Source: an uncultured Clostridia bacterium
Lineage (GTDB): Bacteria > Bacillota > Clostridia > UBA1381
Direction of reading: 5' to 3'
Length of the DNA stretch: 38,499 nucleotides
Assembly (NCBI GenBank): GCA_959602045.1
Contig: CAUGRT010000028.1
Span: 1 to 38,499 of the forward strand
Made by a program: the position numbers and the translations under genes. The first letter of the stretch is position 1. Every line of letters begins with the position of its first letter. This document shows, piece by piece, positions 1 to 7,441 of the stretch. The notes beneath the pieces are model-generated. The model saw nothing but the letters and a program-made list of their open reading frames with translations, did no database searches and was not told where the DNA came from.

Positions 1-83
1 ATAATCTGACGATTTTTTCAACACTTTTTTATGAATTTTTAGAGGTTACCTTAAAAATATAATAGTATAGATATGTATTCTAA

Positions 84-113
84 AGACGATTACTGCGGTA
101 TTCGTCTTTTTCT
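84..113 (+). terminator. terminator-like hairpin upstream of the baseplate genes
   Basis: AGACGA (84-89) pairs with TCGTCT (102-107) around a 12-base loop and is followed by a T-rich run. It has the form of a weak intrinsic terminator. The rest of 1-136 is AT-rich, and I see no gene in it. The hairpin lies just before the ribosome site (TAGGAGG) of the gene at 137, so it could reduce transcription entering this part of the tail operon. The stem is only 6 bp, so the call is tentative. Confidence 0.4.
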
Positions 114-136
114 ATGCTCATTTTTAGGAGGTATTC

Positions 137-403
137 ATGAACGGAATAACAGAACTTGCAAAGCTCTTAAAGGAACGGGAAAACAGTGACGGGTACTCGC
201 CTATATTCGGTACGGTCATTGAACTGCCGAACACGAAAATACGCATAAGTGAAAAGGTAATACTTACCGACAGCCATATTACGCTGTGTATAAATTTAAA
301 AGAGCAAAATTCTGAAGGTGAATACATCAATATTGGTAAGACTGTTGTTTTGCTGCCGTATGCCAACGGTCAGAAATTCATAGTGATAGGAGTGGTTATC
401 TGA
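137..403 (+). CDS. phage DUF2577-like protein (XkdR-like)
   Basis: This 88-aa protein lies in the position of XkdR/DUF2577 in PBSX-type contractile-tail phages, directly before the DUF2634, baseplate J and DUF2313 genes. It starts with a helix (NGITELAKLLKERE), followed by beta-rich sequence with small-domain character (PIFGTVIELPNTKIRIS, TVVLLPYANGQKFIVIGVV). That pattern is typical of the OB-like DUF2577 proteins found near the tail hub. AGGAGG lies 7 bases before the ATG. Its stop codon overlaps the start of the next gene, so translation is probably coupled. The exact role in the tail is not known for the family. The assignment relies mainly on gene order. Confidence 0.7.
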   Translation: MNGITELAKLLKERENSDGYSPIFGTVIELPNTKIRISEKVILTDSHITLCINLKEQNSEGEYINIGKTVVLLPYANGQKFIVIGVVI

Positions 404-831
404 TGTTTCCGAATTCAAATAGTGTAACGGTCAATAATGAAACCAAATTATCAAGCGGAACAGAATCATACCTTTTTGACTTTGACAGCGGTGATTTTGT
501 TGTGCGTGACGGCAAACTCGTAGAATGTGACGGCATAGACGCAATAAAGGTATGGATTGAAAAGATACTCCGCACCGAAAAAGGCAGATATACAATTTAT
601 GCTGACACCGAGTACGGCTGTCATTTGGAGGATTTGATTATCGGAAACAGTTACACGGTTGAATTTGTTGAAGCTGAATTAAAGCGAGAAATTGAGGACG
701 CTCTAAAGCAAAATCCGCAGATTTCCTCGGTCACAAACTTTCATATTACACGAAACACAAATGCAATTACGGTAACGCTGGAGGTGGTGTTAAATGATGA
801 AGGACGAAATACTGTCACGGTTACTGTCTGA
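403..831 (+). CDS. phage baseplate DUF2634 protein (XkdS / gpW-gp25-like)
   Basis: This 142-aa protein matches the XkdS/DUF2634 type, the clostridial and Bacillus counterpart of the gp25-like baseplate wedge protein. Recognisable parts are the FDFDSGDFVVRDGKLVECDG opening, KVWIEKILRTEKGRYTIYADTEYG in the middle (the conserved 'W..K.L.TER..Y.iY...YG' pattern) and the C-terminal IEDALKQNPQISSVTNFHI. gp25-like proteins join the baseplate to the tail sheath and help start contraction. The ATG overlaps the stop of the preceding gene, and the 3' end overlaps the next gene by 38 bases, as expected in a compact phage operon. Confidence 0.85.
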   Translation: MFPNSNSVTVNNETKLSSGTESYLFDFDSGDFVVRDGKLVECDGIDAIKVWIEKILRTEKGRYTIYADTEYGCHLEDLIIGNSYTVEFVEAELKREIEDALKQNPQISSVTNFHITRNTNAITVTLEVVLNDEGRNTVTVTV

Positions 832-1828
832 TATATCGGATGAGTTCGACAAAGGTGTCGGCTCATTTTTTTATGATGTTACAAAGCCGGCATCTGAAGA
901 ATTTGAAACGGCATACGCAAGACTTGAAGAAATCCTAAAGAACGGCTTTGCACTGACGGCAAGCGGCGATTATCTTGATTTCAAAGCTGCCGAGCAAGGC
1001 ATAACAAGAAAGTCGGGTATCGCATCAAAAGTGGTGGTTACCATAACAGGCACACCGGGCAGTGTAATTTCTGTCGGTGATAAGGTCGCATCGGACAATC
1101 TCATCTTCTCTGCTATTGAGAATAAAGAAATCAGTGATAGCGGAACTGCTGATGTTACGGTTATTTGCGATACGGTCGGCACTGTCGGAAATATTCCAAC
1201 AGGTAGCATAAACCGTTTCCCTGTCACGCTCTCCGGTATTGTTTCGGTGACAAACAACGAGCCGGCGACAGGCGGGTTTGATGAGGAAACCGATGACGAG
1301 TTGCGTGACAGGTACTTTGAAAAGGTTTCACTCCCGGCAACAAGCGGAAGTAAATACCATTACATACAGTGGGCAAAGGAGATAAACGGTGTCGGTGACG
1401 CTAAATGTCTGCCGCTTTGGAACGGAAACGGAACTGTTAAGGTTATAATCATCAATTCCGAAAAAGGTGTGGCAAGTGATGAACTAATAGACGAGGTTAA
1501 AAACCACATTGAAGAAAACCGTCCTATCGGTGCAGAGGTTACCGTTGAGAGTGCCGAGCCGCTTACGATTGATGTGTCGGTGTCATTAACGCTCGCCGCA
1601 GGTGCAAGCCTTGAAACGGCAAAGGAAAAGATAACAGAAAGTATAACAAACTATCTGCGTAAAAATGCCTTTGCTATAAGCTACATTTCATATGCACAGA
1701 TTGGCGGATGTATTTTAGCCTGTGATGAAATTGCCGATTACAGTGATTTGAAATTAAACGGCGATACGCAAAATATAACTGTTTCGGAAACGCAGGTGCC
1801 TGTCTTGGGGGTGGTTACGGTTGCTTGA
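794..1828 (+). CDS. phage baseplate J-like protein (XkdT-like)
   Basis: This 344-aa protein is of the baseplate J / XkdT family, a structural wedge component of contractile tails. The N-terminal half includes SRLLSDISDEFDKGVGSFFYDVTKPASEEFETAYARL and YLDFKAAEQGITRKSG. The 'G.VGNIP.GSI' and 'ATGGFDEETDDELRDRYFEKVSLPATSGSKYHYIQWAKEINGVGDAKCLPLWNGNGTVKV' segments are hallmarks of the family. The C-terminal half carries the usual repeated alpha/beta arms (IEENRPIGAEVTVESAEPLTIDVSVSL). Length is normal. GGAGGTGG lies 7 bases before the first of two tandem ATGs (794 and 797), so either could start it. It overlaps both neighbours. Confidence 0.93.
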   Translation: MMKDEILSRLLSDISDEFDKGVGSFFYDVTKPASEEFETAYARLEEILKNGFALTASGDYLDFKAAEQGITRKSGIASKVVVTITGTPGSVISVGDKVASDNLIFSAIENKEISDSGTADVTVICDTVGTVGNIPTGSINRFPVTLSGIVSVTNNEPATGGFDEETDDELRDRYFEKVSLPATSGSKYHYIQWAKEINGVGDAKCLPLWNGNGTVKVIIINSEKGVASDELIDEVKNHIEENRPIGAEVTVESAEPLTIDVSVSLTLAAGASLETAKEKITESITNYLRKNAFAISYISYAQIGGCILACDEIADYSDLKLNGDTQNITVSETQVPVLGVVTVA

Positions 1829-2462
1829 GAAGATGCCCGGATATTACCAGAAATCAAAGGTAATTAATGATTTAATTCATTCTATCGAAAACGAATTTGA
1901 ACGGTTAAAGCAAGAAACAATCCTTACGGAAAACCAGTTCTTTGTCATTCTATCCGACAGGGACATAAAAAGTCATGAAGATGATGTAGGACTTATTTCC
2001 GATGCTTCCGCTGATATTGAAACCCGCCGAGGTCGAGTTCTTTCAAAGCTGCGAGGCACGGGAACGGTTACAAAGACCATGATGAAAAATGTAGCTGCAT
2101 CCTTTGTCAACGGTGATATTGAGATTATAGAGTATCCGTCAGAGTATTGCTTTGCGGTGAAATTTACGTCAAAAACCGGTGTTCCGTATAACATTGCCGA
2201 TATTCAAGCAATGATTGAGGAAATAAAGCCTGCTCATTTGGCTGTGGAATATATTTTTACATACCGTCTTTGGCAGGATATTCTTGATGAAATACAGATA
2301 TGGACTACGGCAAAGAACTACTCATGGGAATGGATGCTGACCTTTGAAGTAAAGTCAAATCTCAATATATCGGACAGTGGTATTTTTTATTGCCCGGAGG
2401 GTAACGGGAACGGAAAAGTAATATGGAACGAAAAAAGAGCATACGCAAGGAGGAATGAATAA
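1821..2462 (+). CDS. phage tail protein, DUF2313 (XkdU/YmfQ-like)
   Basis: This 213-aa protein is of the DUF2313 (YmfQ/XkdU) type that follows baseplate J in PBSX- and Mu-like tails. Visible parts are the N-terminal LEKMPGYYQKSKVINDLIHSIENEFERLK, the LSDRDIKSHEDDVGLISDASADIETRRGRVLSKLRGTGTVT segment (conserved 'E...G......E.RR..v..k..g.g..t' pattern) and the FVNGDIEIIEYPSEYCFAVKF strand region. It starts at TTG 1821 with a strong GGGGGTGG upstream and overlaps the previous gene by 8 bases. No in-frame ATG precedes it. Related proteins are thought to help attach tail fibres to the baseplate. Confidence 0.85.
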   Translation: MLEKMPGYYQKSKVINDLIHSIENEFERLKQETILTENQFFVILSDRDIKSHEDDVGLISDASADIETRRGRVLSKLRGTGTVTKTMMKNVAASFVNGDIEIIEYPSEYCFAVKFTSKTGVPYNIADIQAMIEEIKPAHLAVEYIFTYRLWQDILDEIQIWTTAKNYSWEWMLTFEVKSNLNISDSGIFYCPEGNGNGKVIWNEKRAYARRNE

Positions 2463-4409
2463 ATGGCAGAGATACATCCAAACGATATAGGACTTGCCAC
2501 CTTTGCCGATGTGGGTGACGTTGAAAAGCTGAAAACATCGGCAAAGAACGTGGTGGATGCATTAAACGAGATTTATCAGAACGGAACCCAGGGCGGCAGC
2601 TTTGGCGAGCAATGGTATGTTGACGGAGAAAACAATGTAATCATCGGTGAAAATAACATTGTTTACGGCAGCAATAACCTTATTATAGGCTCTGATAATA
2701 TTATTGTCGGTGATAATATAAACATAATTGCAAGCAAGAAACAAAGATATAATTACTTGAACATAGAATTTCATTACTATGATGCAGGTACCGGACAAAT
2801 CAGTTATTATATCTATTCCGAGGAACAAACAGAAATGCCTCTGAAGGTCGGTGACAAACTCGTTATAAGTGTCAGCCAAACCTGGACAAACTCTGATTGG
2901 TCGGATTGGATAGACATTAGTTCGCCACAGAAGATAGTAGAGGTTCTTGAGGTCAATACCGACAGCGGATACATAAGGATTACAACAGATATAGGCATTT
3001 CGGCAGACCCGCCGGATGAAACTCATACAATACTGGATTATGAGTATATAGGTACATTTATTCCGCTTATTGATGAATATAAGACAGTATCAGGTGCATC
3101 AAGCATATCCTTCGGCGGCAATGCGTCCGGAACATCAAGCTTTGTTGCCGGAAACGGCACTGCAAGCGGTTCATATTCGTTTGCGGCCAACTCATCAAAT
3201 GCAAAAGGGAATTATTCGGCGGCTCTGTGCTCAAGCAGAGCTGAAGGAGCATATTCGTTTTCGGCAAATTCAGCAACAGCAAATATGGAAAAGGCGGCGG
3301 CATTTAACAACAGTGAAACTCATTCTCCTAATTCATTTGGAATGGGATATTATTCAAAGGTTTACGGCAGACCGTTGAAATGCACAAATCTTAATTGGAG
3401 CAACAAATCACTTACCATCGACAGCAGCTATAGTCTTTCAGGTATTAAAGCCGGTAATACAATTATTCTAAGATGCTATAACTGTATAAACACAATTATA
3501 TTTGACAAAGTTACTGTAAAATCGGTAAGCGGCAATGTAATTTACATGGCTGACGATACCTATATCGGCGGTGCCGGGTCATATATACATCAGCTTTTCC
3601 CGGACGGTATAATTTTTGCACTGGACAGTTCAACAACATATGCCAATGCAGCATTAGTAGGCGGTTATTATGGAATTGCAAGCGGAAAGTATTCATTTGC
3701 TGACGGTATGCACGTTGTTTCCGCTGCTGACGGCGCTGTCACCTTCGGCAAATACGGAATAAATACAGAAAGCTGTTCCTTGGCACTTGCCAACGGTACG
3801 GCAATAAAAACACCGGGACTGGCATTCAAGGTTTTATCTGACGGCAGTGTCCATGCAGATAAGGAATACACATCACCCTGTGCCGATTATGCGGAGTACT
3901 TTGAGTGGGAGGACGGAAATCCCGACAACGATGACAGAACAGGATATTTTGTAAAGCTTAAAAACAGTAAAATTGTATTGTGCGAGGATTTTGACACACC
4001 GCTTGGTATTGTTTCCGCAACTCCGGCAATCATCGGTGACTGTGGTGAGATGCACTGGAAGGGGAAATATGTAACCGATGATTTTGGAAGAATACAGTAT
4101 CATGAGGTTATTGTTACGGCTGAAAAGGATGAGGACGGAAATGTAGTTATTGAAGAGCACACAGAAACGCAGCCGGTGTTAAATCCGGAATGGAATGCTG
4201 AACAAGAATACATTCCGAGAAAGGACAGACCGGAATGGGCGGCTGTCGGAGTCTTAGGAAAGCTTATCGTCTACGATGACGGAACACTTCAAAGCGGCGA
4301 TATATGCCGTTGCGGAGCAAACGGAAAAGCTGTGAAATCCATAGAAAACGGATATACCGTCCTAAAAAGAGTGGCAGACGATAAAGTCTTAATATGGTTC
4401 AAGGGGTGA
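2463..4409 (+). CDS. tail fibre with YadA-like repeats and a C-terminal peptidase G2 (self-cleaving chaperone) domain
   Basis: This 648-aa protein is the likely receptor-binding fibre. Residues 1-50 resemble the N-terminal attachment region of clostridial phage fibres. Residues about 57-90 are short NN-I-IG beta repeats (NNVIIGENNIVYGSNNLIIG). A second set at about 210-280 (SYSFAANSSNAKGNYSAAL, EGAYSFSANSATA) resembles the YadA-type trimeric adhesin head. From about residue 473 (CADYAEYFEWEDGNPDNDDRTGYFVKL) the sequence matches the peptidase G2 / intramolecular chaperone domain, which in known phage fibres folds the trimer and then cleaves itself off. It follows the XkdU-like gene with almost no gap, and AAGGAGG lies upstream of the ATG. 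Confidence 0.85.
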   Translation: MAEIHPNDIGLATFADVGDVEKLKTSAKNVVDALNEIYQNGTQGGSFGEQWYVDGENNVIIGENNIVYGSNNLIIGSDNIIVGDNINIIASKKQRYNYLNIEFHYYDAGTGQISYYIYSEEQTEMPLKVGDKLVISVSQTWTNSDWSDWIDISSPQKIVEVLEVNTDSGYIRITTDIGISADPPDETHTILDYEYIGTFIPLIDEYKTVSGASSISFGGNASGTSSFVAGNGTASGSYSFAANSSNAKGNYSAALCSSRAEGAYSFSANSATANMEKAAAFNNSETHSPNSFGMGYYSKVYGRPLKCTNLNWSNKSLTIDSSYSLSGIKAGNTIILRCYNCINTIIFDKVTVKSVSGNVIYMADDTYIGGAGSYIHQLFPDGIIFALDSSTTYANAALVGGYYGIASGKYSFADGMHVVSAADGAVTFGKYGINTESCSLALANGTAIKTPGLAFKVLSDGSVHADKEYTSPCADYAEYFEWEDGNPDNDDRTGYFVKLKNSKIVLCEDFDTPLGIVSATPAIIGDCGEMHWKGKYVTDDFGRIQYHEVIVTAEKDEDGNVVIEEHTETQPVLNPEWNAEQEYIPRKDRPEWAAVGVLGKLIVYDDGTLQSGDICRCGANGKAVKSIENGYTVLKRVADDKVLIWFKG

Positions 4410-4413
4410 TGTT

Positions 4414-5034
4414 ATGCCAAAGGAAACTGCAAATCATAAATTAAAGAAACCACTGTATTCAGACAATGCAGACATTGCGGTCATCAACGAAAACTTTGAT
4501 GCCATTGATGAACTGCTGACACCAAGCATTTATGCTACAACTGCACCAGACAGTGCGGCTGTAAAGGGCAAGCTGTCGGCTGTTCTCGGATGGCTTGCAA
4601 ACAGGATAAAGGCAATAACCGGTCAAAATTCATGGCAAGCATCACCGCCTGTTTCACTTACGGAATGCAGTAATCATATTTCAAGCGGTACGCATCAAAA
4701 TGCGACCATAAATTCAAACGGGTTCATGAGTTATTCTGATAAGCAAAAGCTTGATAACGCCACATCGGACTATACCGCAAGCAAGCTGATGATGCGTGAT
4801 TCAAACGGCAGAGCAAAGGTGAAAACTCCGAGCAGTGACTATGATATTACAAACAAAACCTATGTCGACTCGAATTTTGTAAAGAAGAATGCCGACACAA
4901 CAATGACCGCCAAGCTGACTGCTTATTCCAACACCGCATACACAACCAAACAAGTGCGAAACATTGTGCTGTGGACAAGCGGTTCAACTCCTCCGGCAAC
5001 AAGCTACGGTGACATTGTAATTAAGACGTTTTGA
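4414..5034 (+). CDS. phage tail fibre-associated protein
   Basis: This 206-aa protein begins with PKETANHKLKKPLYSDNADIAVINENFDAIDELL. The same kind of opening ('N..L..P...D.ADI..IN.NFD.ID') is seen in many Firmicute phage fibre proteins, where it mediates attachment to the baseplate or fibre base. The middle (SSGTHQNATINSNGFMSYSDKQKLDNA) resembles the short collagen- or fibre-like motif 'H...T......GFMS..DK.KLD'. No enzymatic motif is visible. It lies 4 bases after the large fibre gene and 8 before the next gene. I infer an accessory fibre or adaptor role. Confidence 0.75.
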   Translation: MPKETANHKLKKPLYSDNADIAVINENFDAIDELLTPSIYATTAPDSAAVKGKLSAVLGWLANRIKAITGQNSWQASPPVSLTECSNHISSGTHQNATINSNGFMSYSDKQKLDNATSDYTASKLMMRDSNGRAKVKTPSSDYDITNKTYVDSNFVKKNADTTMTAKLTAYSNTAYTTKQVRNIVLWTSGSTPPATSYGDIVIKTF

Positions 5035-5042
5035 GGTGAAAT

Positions 5043-5897
5043 ATGGCAACTGTAAACTTTACTTATGATTATCCATATGCCGGGTACGGTGAAGACGGCA
5101 GATTTCAGAATAAATGGTCTGAATCAAGAGTAACGCTCAACGGCTGTTATACATACCCGATGATATTTAATACCGCCGTGCCAGGCTGCAAACACATAAA
5201 AATGAATGTCGAGATAGAAAACACCGGCTCCGGAACAGTGCTCGGACGGTCTTGGGATTTCTTCGTTTATCGGCAAAGCTACGGGTGGTATGAGGTATGC
5301 TCGTTTACTCTGCCGGATGACGGAAAATATACGATTGACCGTGATATGCCCGGATATACTATAACGCAGATTGCCTGTGTTCCGTCCTCAAATCCCGGTT
5401 CAAGCAGAACATGGAACACTTGGTATGGCATTGAACAGCTTACTATAACCGAAACAGTAACTGTAAATGAACTGACAACGGGTACTTTCCAATACGGAGT
5501 GTTCGCAAATTACTACGGCTTGGAGCAGAAACTTAGTGAAGTGTACGCAAATATAGACGGAGCATTGAAACAGGCAACTGATGTTTTGGTTAACATAGAC
5601 GGTTCACTTGTTTCACTTCCGAAGGTTAATTCTGCATACCTAAAAACAGAGTCCGATTCTATGACGCTATACGGTTTTACACCATCCGTAAGCGGAAGTT
5701 ACAGAATAACGCAAAAGAAAATATCGGGCGACCATGAAATCCGTTTATACGGCAGTGATTTTGCACCGCTGTATGACGGATATTTTTATGACCGGAGTTT
5801 CGACCTTGCAGCCGGAACTCTTTATTATATAACGGTAACACATTACAGAGGTGCGGATACAAGCGAAAGCTATCTGCAGATTTATAAGGAGGCTTAA
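5043..5897 (+). CDS. phage tail-region protein with a PPC-like C-terminal domain
   Basis: This 284-aa protein lies between the fibre genes and the lysis genes. Residues 1-130 are aromatic-rich beta sequence (YDYPYAGYGEDGRFQNKW, WDFFVYRQSYGWYEV). The C-terminal 85 residues (LKTESDSMTLYGFTPSVSGSYRI, LYGSDFAPLYDGYFYDRSFDLAAGTLYYITVTHYRGADTSESYLQIY) have the shape of a bacterial pre-peptidase C-terminal (PPC-like) jelly-roll. Such domains often bind polymers or stabilise extracellular proteins. It could be a minor fibre or a surface-binding protein. No catalytic motif is seen, and no specific function is claimed. Confidence 0.6.
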   Translation: MATVNFTYDYPYAGYGEDGRFQNKWSESRVTLNGCYTYPMIFNTAVPGCKHIKMNVEIENTGSGTVLGRSWDFFVYRQSYGWYEVCSFTLPDDGKYTIDRDMPGYTITQIACVPSSNPGSSRTWNTWYGIEQLTITETVTVNELTTGTFQYGVFANYYGLEQKLSEVYANIDGALKQATDVLVNIDGSLVSLPKVNSAYLKTESDSMTLYGFTPSVSGSYRITQKKISGDHEIRLYGSDFAPLYDGYFYDRSFDLAAGTLYYITVTHYRGADTSESYLQIYKEA

Positions 5898-5901
5898 TTT
5901 T

Positions 5902-6306
5902 ATGGAGAAATTAAAAGTATTTTACACGGCCGTATGCACCGCACTTGCATACATATTCGGCGGCATGGATAAAATGCTCGCCATTCTTCTTGTGTTCATT
6001 GCTATTGATTTTATAAGCGGCTTTGTCAAGGCATGGGTTTTGAAAGAATTTGACTCAAGCAAGTTTTACATCGGCGGAGTAAAGAAAATCGGCATTCTGC
6101 TCATCGTAGCAGTTGCCACACAGCTTGATTTGCTTATAAGCATTGATTCTATGGCACTAAGAACGGTAGCCGTTTCGTATTACATAGCAAATGAAGGCTT
6201 TTCAATTCTTGAAAATTGGGGCGCTATGGGGCTGCCGCTGCCGACTGCTCTCAAAAATGCCCTTGCAAAACTAAGAAAGGACGATAAAAATGGTACAGAT
6301 AAATAA
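5902..6306 (+). CDS. phage holin (holin 4 / toxin-secretion type)
   Basis: This 134-aa membrane protein has three hydrophobic segments: VFYTAVCTALAYIFGG, MLAILLVFIAIDFISGFVKA and IGILLIVAVATQLDLLI. It also has the family pattern 'D.l.G...A......dSs....G..kK' (IDFISGFVKAWVLKEFDSSKFYIGGVKK) and NEGFSILENWGAMGLPLP near the end. Holins of this family make membrane lesions that release the amidase encoded next to it. I chose ATG 5902 because AAGGAGG lies 9 bases upstream; a longer in-frame reading from 5851 would overlap the previous gene. The charged C-terminus (KLRKDDKNG) is typical. It overlaps the amidase gene by 17 bases. Confidence 0.92.
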   Translation: MEKLKVFYTAVCTALAYIFGGMDKMLAILLVFIAIDFISGFVKAWVLKEFDSSKFYIGGVKKIGILLIVAVATQLDLLISIDSMALRTVAVSYYIANEGFSILENWGAMGLPLPTALKNALAKLRKDDKNGTDK

Positions 6307-7030
6307 AAAGCAAATTTCATATAACAAAACCGCAAGAACGCAAAAGCCGGTGTATATCGTAATTCACGATACAGGCAACACCGGAAAAGGTGCCAATGCA
6401 AACGCACACTTTAACTACTTCAACGGCGGCAACAGAAACTCATCTGCTGATTTCTTTGTGGATGATACGCAGGTTCTGCAGGTCAATGACTACGCAAAAT
6501 ATTATACCTGGCACTGCGGTGACGGCAAGGGAAAATACGGAATAACAAATTCCAACTCCATCGGCATTGAAATCTGTATAAATTCAGACGGTAATTACAA
6601 TATTGCATTTCAAAAAGCGGTTGAACTTACAAAGTATCTTATGAAAGAACTTAATATTCCGATTGAACGTGTAGTCCGTCACTATGACGCAAGCCGTAAA
6701 AACTGCCCGGCAAGCATGAACAAGAACAACTGGGCATTATGGGGTACATTTAAAAAGAGATTAACAGAAAATGAGGAGGATTTGACTATGGCACAGTATG
6801 ATGAACTAAAAAAGGAAATCGGCAGTATCCGAACCGATGTTGACAAGCTGAAAAACAAGATGATTTACGCATGGGTAGATGATAATATGCCCGACTGGGC
6901 AAAGCCTACCGTAACCAAGCTTATGCGGAAAGGTTATTTGAAAGGTGATGACGAAGGCAAGCTGAACCTTGACGATAATATGCTCCGTATTCTTGTTATT
7001 AATGACCGCGCCGGAATTTACGGTGAATAA
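6290..7030 (+). CDS. N-acetylmuramoyl-L-alanine amidase (endolysin)
   Basis: This 246-aa endolysin has an Amidase_2 (PGRP-like, zinc-dependent) domain over residues 1-160. The zinc ligands are likely the His in VIHDTG, the His in VVRHYDASRKNCPA and the cysteine after it, and TWHCGDG is the usual structural motif. It cuts the bond between MurNAc and L-alanine in peptidoglycan during lysis. Residues 165-246 (YDELKKEIGSIRTDVDKLKNKMIYAWVDDNMPDWAKPTVTKLMRKGYLKG) form a short coiled coil and an SLH-like helical segment, probably for wall targeting or oligomerisation. It overlaps the holin gene, so the two form a lysis cassette at the end of the late operon. Confidence 0.93.
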   Translation: MVQINKKQISYNKTARTQKPVYIVIHDTGNTGKGANANAHFNYFNGGNRNSSADFFVDDTQVLQVNDYAKYYTWHCGDGKGKYGITNSNSIGIEICINSDGNYNIAFQKAVELTKYLMKELNIPIERVVRHYDASRKNCPASMNKNNWALWGTFKKRLTENEEDLTMAQYDELKKEIGSIRTDVDKLKNKMIYAWVDDNMPDWAKPTVTKLMRKGYLKGDDEGKLNLDDNMLRILVINDRAGIYGE

Positions 7031-7043
7031 CGGTTATTTAATG

Positions 7044-7082
7044 GCCTGTGAGGATTTATTTCCTTGCAGGCTTTATTTTTTT
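7044..7082 (+). terminator. terminator after the lysis cassette
   Basis: GCCTGTGAGG pairs with CCTTGCAGGC (two G-T pairs) around an AT-rich loop, followed by TTTATTTTTTT. It lies 14 bases after the amidase stop and would end the late phage transcript before the recombinase module. Confidence 0.8.
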
Positions 7083-7145
7083 ATCCGCTCAAATCGCCTT
7101 CTAATCTCCAGTGAAAAGTGAAGAACTAAGATTGGAGGTGCTCCC

Positions 7146-7388
7146 ATGCAGGCAGACACAAAGACGGTTTTACAGACAACGGATATATCCGCAAATTTGA
7201 AGACTGCACCCAAGCCTTTAACAGACATAGAACTCCAGCAAGATTACGACTACTTTATGGCGCAGGTGGCCACAAATATGATGCTTTCGTCTGGGCTTAT
7301 TTCCTTGTCAGAATTCAACAAATTAACGCAGATAAACCGCGACACATTCTCTCCGTTATTAGTCGAGATTATGCCCAAAATTACTTGA
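7146..7388 (+). CDS. SHOCT-like small protein upstream of the recombinase trio
   Basis: This 80-aa protein ends in LQQDYDYFMAQVATNMMLSSGLISLSEFNKLTQINRDTFSP. That is a SHOCT-like pattern (a hydrophobic helix, then 'GLIT..EF.ki'). Similar small proteins commonly sit just before serine recombinase clusters in clostridial mobile elements. The N-terminal 35 residues are polar and probably disordered. Ribosome site TTGGAGG precedes the ATG. It has its own transcription start region after the terminator at 7044-7082. I infer that it is part of the integration/excision module, perhaps regulatory. The biochemical function is unknown. Confidence 0.65.
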   Translation: MQADTKTVLQTTDISANLKTAPKPLTDIELQQDYDYFMAQVATNMMLSSGLISLSEFNKLTQINRDTFSPLLVEIMPKIT

Positions 7389-7416
7389 CATTTGTGGCAT
7401 TTAGAGTGATGTATAT
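7385..7416 (+). promoter_or_regulatory. candidate promoter for the recombinase trio
   Basis: A perfect -35 hexamer, TTGACA (7385-7390), overlaps the stop of the SHOCT-like gene. A plausible -10 (ATGTAT, 7409-7414, spacing 18) follows. The recombinase ATG with AAAGGAGGTGAA lies about 25 bases downstream. The -10 is poor, so this is tentative. Confidence 0.4.
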
Positions 7417-7441
7417 ACACTGACAAAGGAGGTGAAATACC

